From JBARCX01 sp049794535 (GTDB lineage Bacteria; Pseudomonadota; Gammaproteobacteria; Xanthomonadales; Rhodanobacteraceae), in contig JBARCX010000078.1 of the NCBI GenBank assembly GCA_049794535.1, forward strand, positions 1 to 6,688: a DNA stretch of 6,688 nt, read 5' to 3'. Positions 6,090 to 6,688 of the stretch are shown piece after piece. The notes below the pieces were generated by a model that was given only the letters and a program-made list of their open reading frames with translations, was not told where the DNA came from and did not search any database. Every line of letters begins with the position of its first letter. Position 1 is the stretch's first letter. The translations under genes and the position numbers were made by a program.

Positions 6090-6688
6090 TCAGTAATGCA
6101 GGATCGCGTCGACTAACGCGGTCACCTGATAGTTCTTCGTGCCGTTGTTATAGGCAGGGAAGTTGTAGGCACGCTCGTAACGGAATTCCGGACGAATCTC
6201 CAGATCCTGCGATACCCAATGCGTCAAACCAACCGTGTGGCTCGAATAACGCGTCGCAAAGCCGGTGCGCTGGCCCTGCACGTCGTTATAGAACTCGTTA
6301 CGAATCGAGATCATGTTCGACGGATTCAACTCGATATTCAGATAGTTGACGATGCCGTAAGCCGGATTGTTACCCACCGGAAAATTCGGAGCCTGACCGA
6401 GCGGATAGCCCGGAACACCCTCCGGCGCACCCTGCTGATCACGCACGTAGATGTGATAGACCTCGGTCAGCATATGCACGTTACGTGTGAAACGATGGCC
6501 CCAGGTCAGCACGAACTCCTGCAGATTGTTGTAGGTCTGCTTGGCCTTGTTGTACGACTCCACGCAGGGATACAACATGTCGTTGTTGGATGCGGACACC
6601 CAGCGCACGCACGCCTGCGCACTCAACGTGCCGGAGCTGTTCCAGAACGCCGAATCGTCACCGCTGTGCACACCAAGCTGTATCGTCC
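6090..6688 (-). CDS. Outer-membrane beta-barrel porin (BBP2/OmpL-like), C-terminal part
   Basis: The frame is open to the window edge. The residues before the GTG at 6671 (TIQLG) continue a plausible barrel strand into VHSGDDSAFWN, so the start is outside the window and that GTG is internal. About 199 residues are visible. They show repeated amphipathic, aromatic-bordered strands separated by Asn/Gly/Pro-rich turns, for example NLQEFVLTWGHRF, HMLTEVYHIYV, GIVNYLNIELNPS, TRYSSHTVGLTHWV and LEIRPEFRYERAYN, and end in a strand with terminal Tyr (QVTALVDAILHY). This is a typical outer-membrane protein C-terminus, with Tyr in place of the commoner Phe. The pattern resembles the putative porin family PF07642 (formerly DUF1597); that assignment is from memory of the family style. 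Two cysteines, at codons 6609-6611 and 6564-6566, lie in a probable surface loop. Its stop is 10 bases from kdpC, so it is very likely part of the kdp operon. The likely role is a channel for ions or small solutes; K+ is inferred only from context. Confidence 0.82.
   Translation of the reverse strand, partial: TIQLGVHSGDDSAFWNSSGTLSAQACVRWVSASNNDMLYPCVESYNKAKQTYNNLQEFVLTWGHRFTRNVHMLTEVYHIYVRDQQGAPEGVPGYPLGQAPNFPVGNNPAYGIVNYLNIELNPSNMISIRNEFYNDVQGQRTGFATRYSSHTVGLTHWVSQDLEIRPEFRYERAYNFPAYNNGTKNYQVTALVDAILHY

Noticed and set aside
6669..6671. GTG as the true start of the barrel gene
   Set aside because: The frame is open to the window edge, the protein would lack a signal peptide, and the residues before it continue a beta-strand pattern. 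It is internal.
2133..6688. A CRISPR array, insertion sequence or phage-derived segment
   Set aside because: No regularly spaced repeats, transposase motifs or terminal inverted repeats were seen; the region is fully occupied by recognisable, intact kdp-locus genes.

Overview
The window carries the distal part of a kdp (high-affinity potassium uptake) locus on the minus strand and, converging on it, the 3' part of a hybrid sensor histidine kinase gene on the plus strand. The DNA is fairly G+C-rich, the genes are tightly packed and the proteins look gammaproteobacterial. The overall style, including an outer-membrane barrel gene inside the kdp cluster and a short 'actccgg...ccggagt' dispersed-repeat-like hairpin, suggests a member of the Lysobacterales (Xanthomonadales), possibly of the Rhodanobacteraceae (Dyella/Rhodanobacter/Frateuria type). 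That placement is inference from recalled family resemblance, not a database result.

Layout. Positions 1-1992 (+) encode PAS, HisKA, HATPase, receiver and Hpt modules of a BvgS/EvgS-like hybrid kinase whose N-terminus lies outside the window. Positions 1993-2132 are a 140-base convergent intergenic spacer. It holds a strong hairpin just after the kinase stop, three short direct repeats and a REP-like palindrome. Read right to left on the minus strand, 6688-2133 is a compact gene series: 3' end of an outer-membrane beta-barrel porin (PF07642/BBP2-like), kdpC, kdpD and kdpE. The gaps are 10 bases and 21 bases, followed by a 4-base ATGA overlap, so the genes are very probably cotranscribed from a promoter beyond the right edge.

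How the genes fit together. KdpC is the small single-span subunit of the KdpFABC potassium-pumping P-type ATPase. KdpD is the membrane sensor kinase that reports potassium limitation, and KdpE is the OmpR-type regulator that it phosphorylates. The unusual part is the gene immediately upstream of kdpC. In the textbook order kdpABC this place belongs to kdpB, but here it is an outer-membrane barrel only 10 bases from kdpC. This suggests a potassium-starvation operon that also makes its own outer-membrane channel, linking outer-membrane permeability to inner-membrane K+ pumping. kdpA, kdpB and any promoter are not visible.

The hybrid kinase has no obvious functional link to kdp. It is convergent with kdp, and no output regulator for it is seen in the window.
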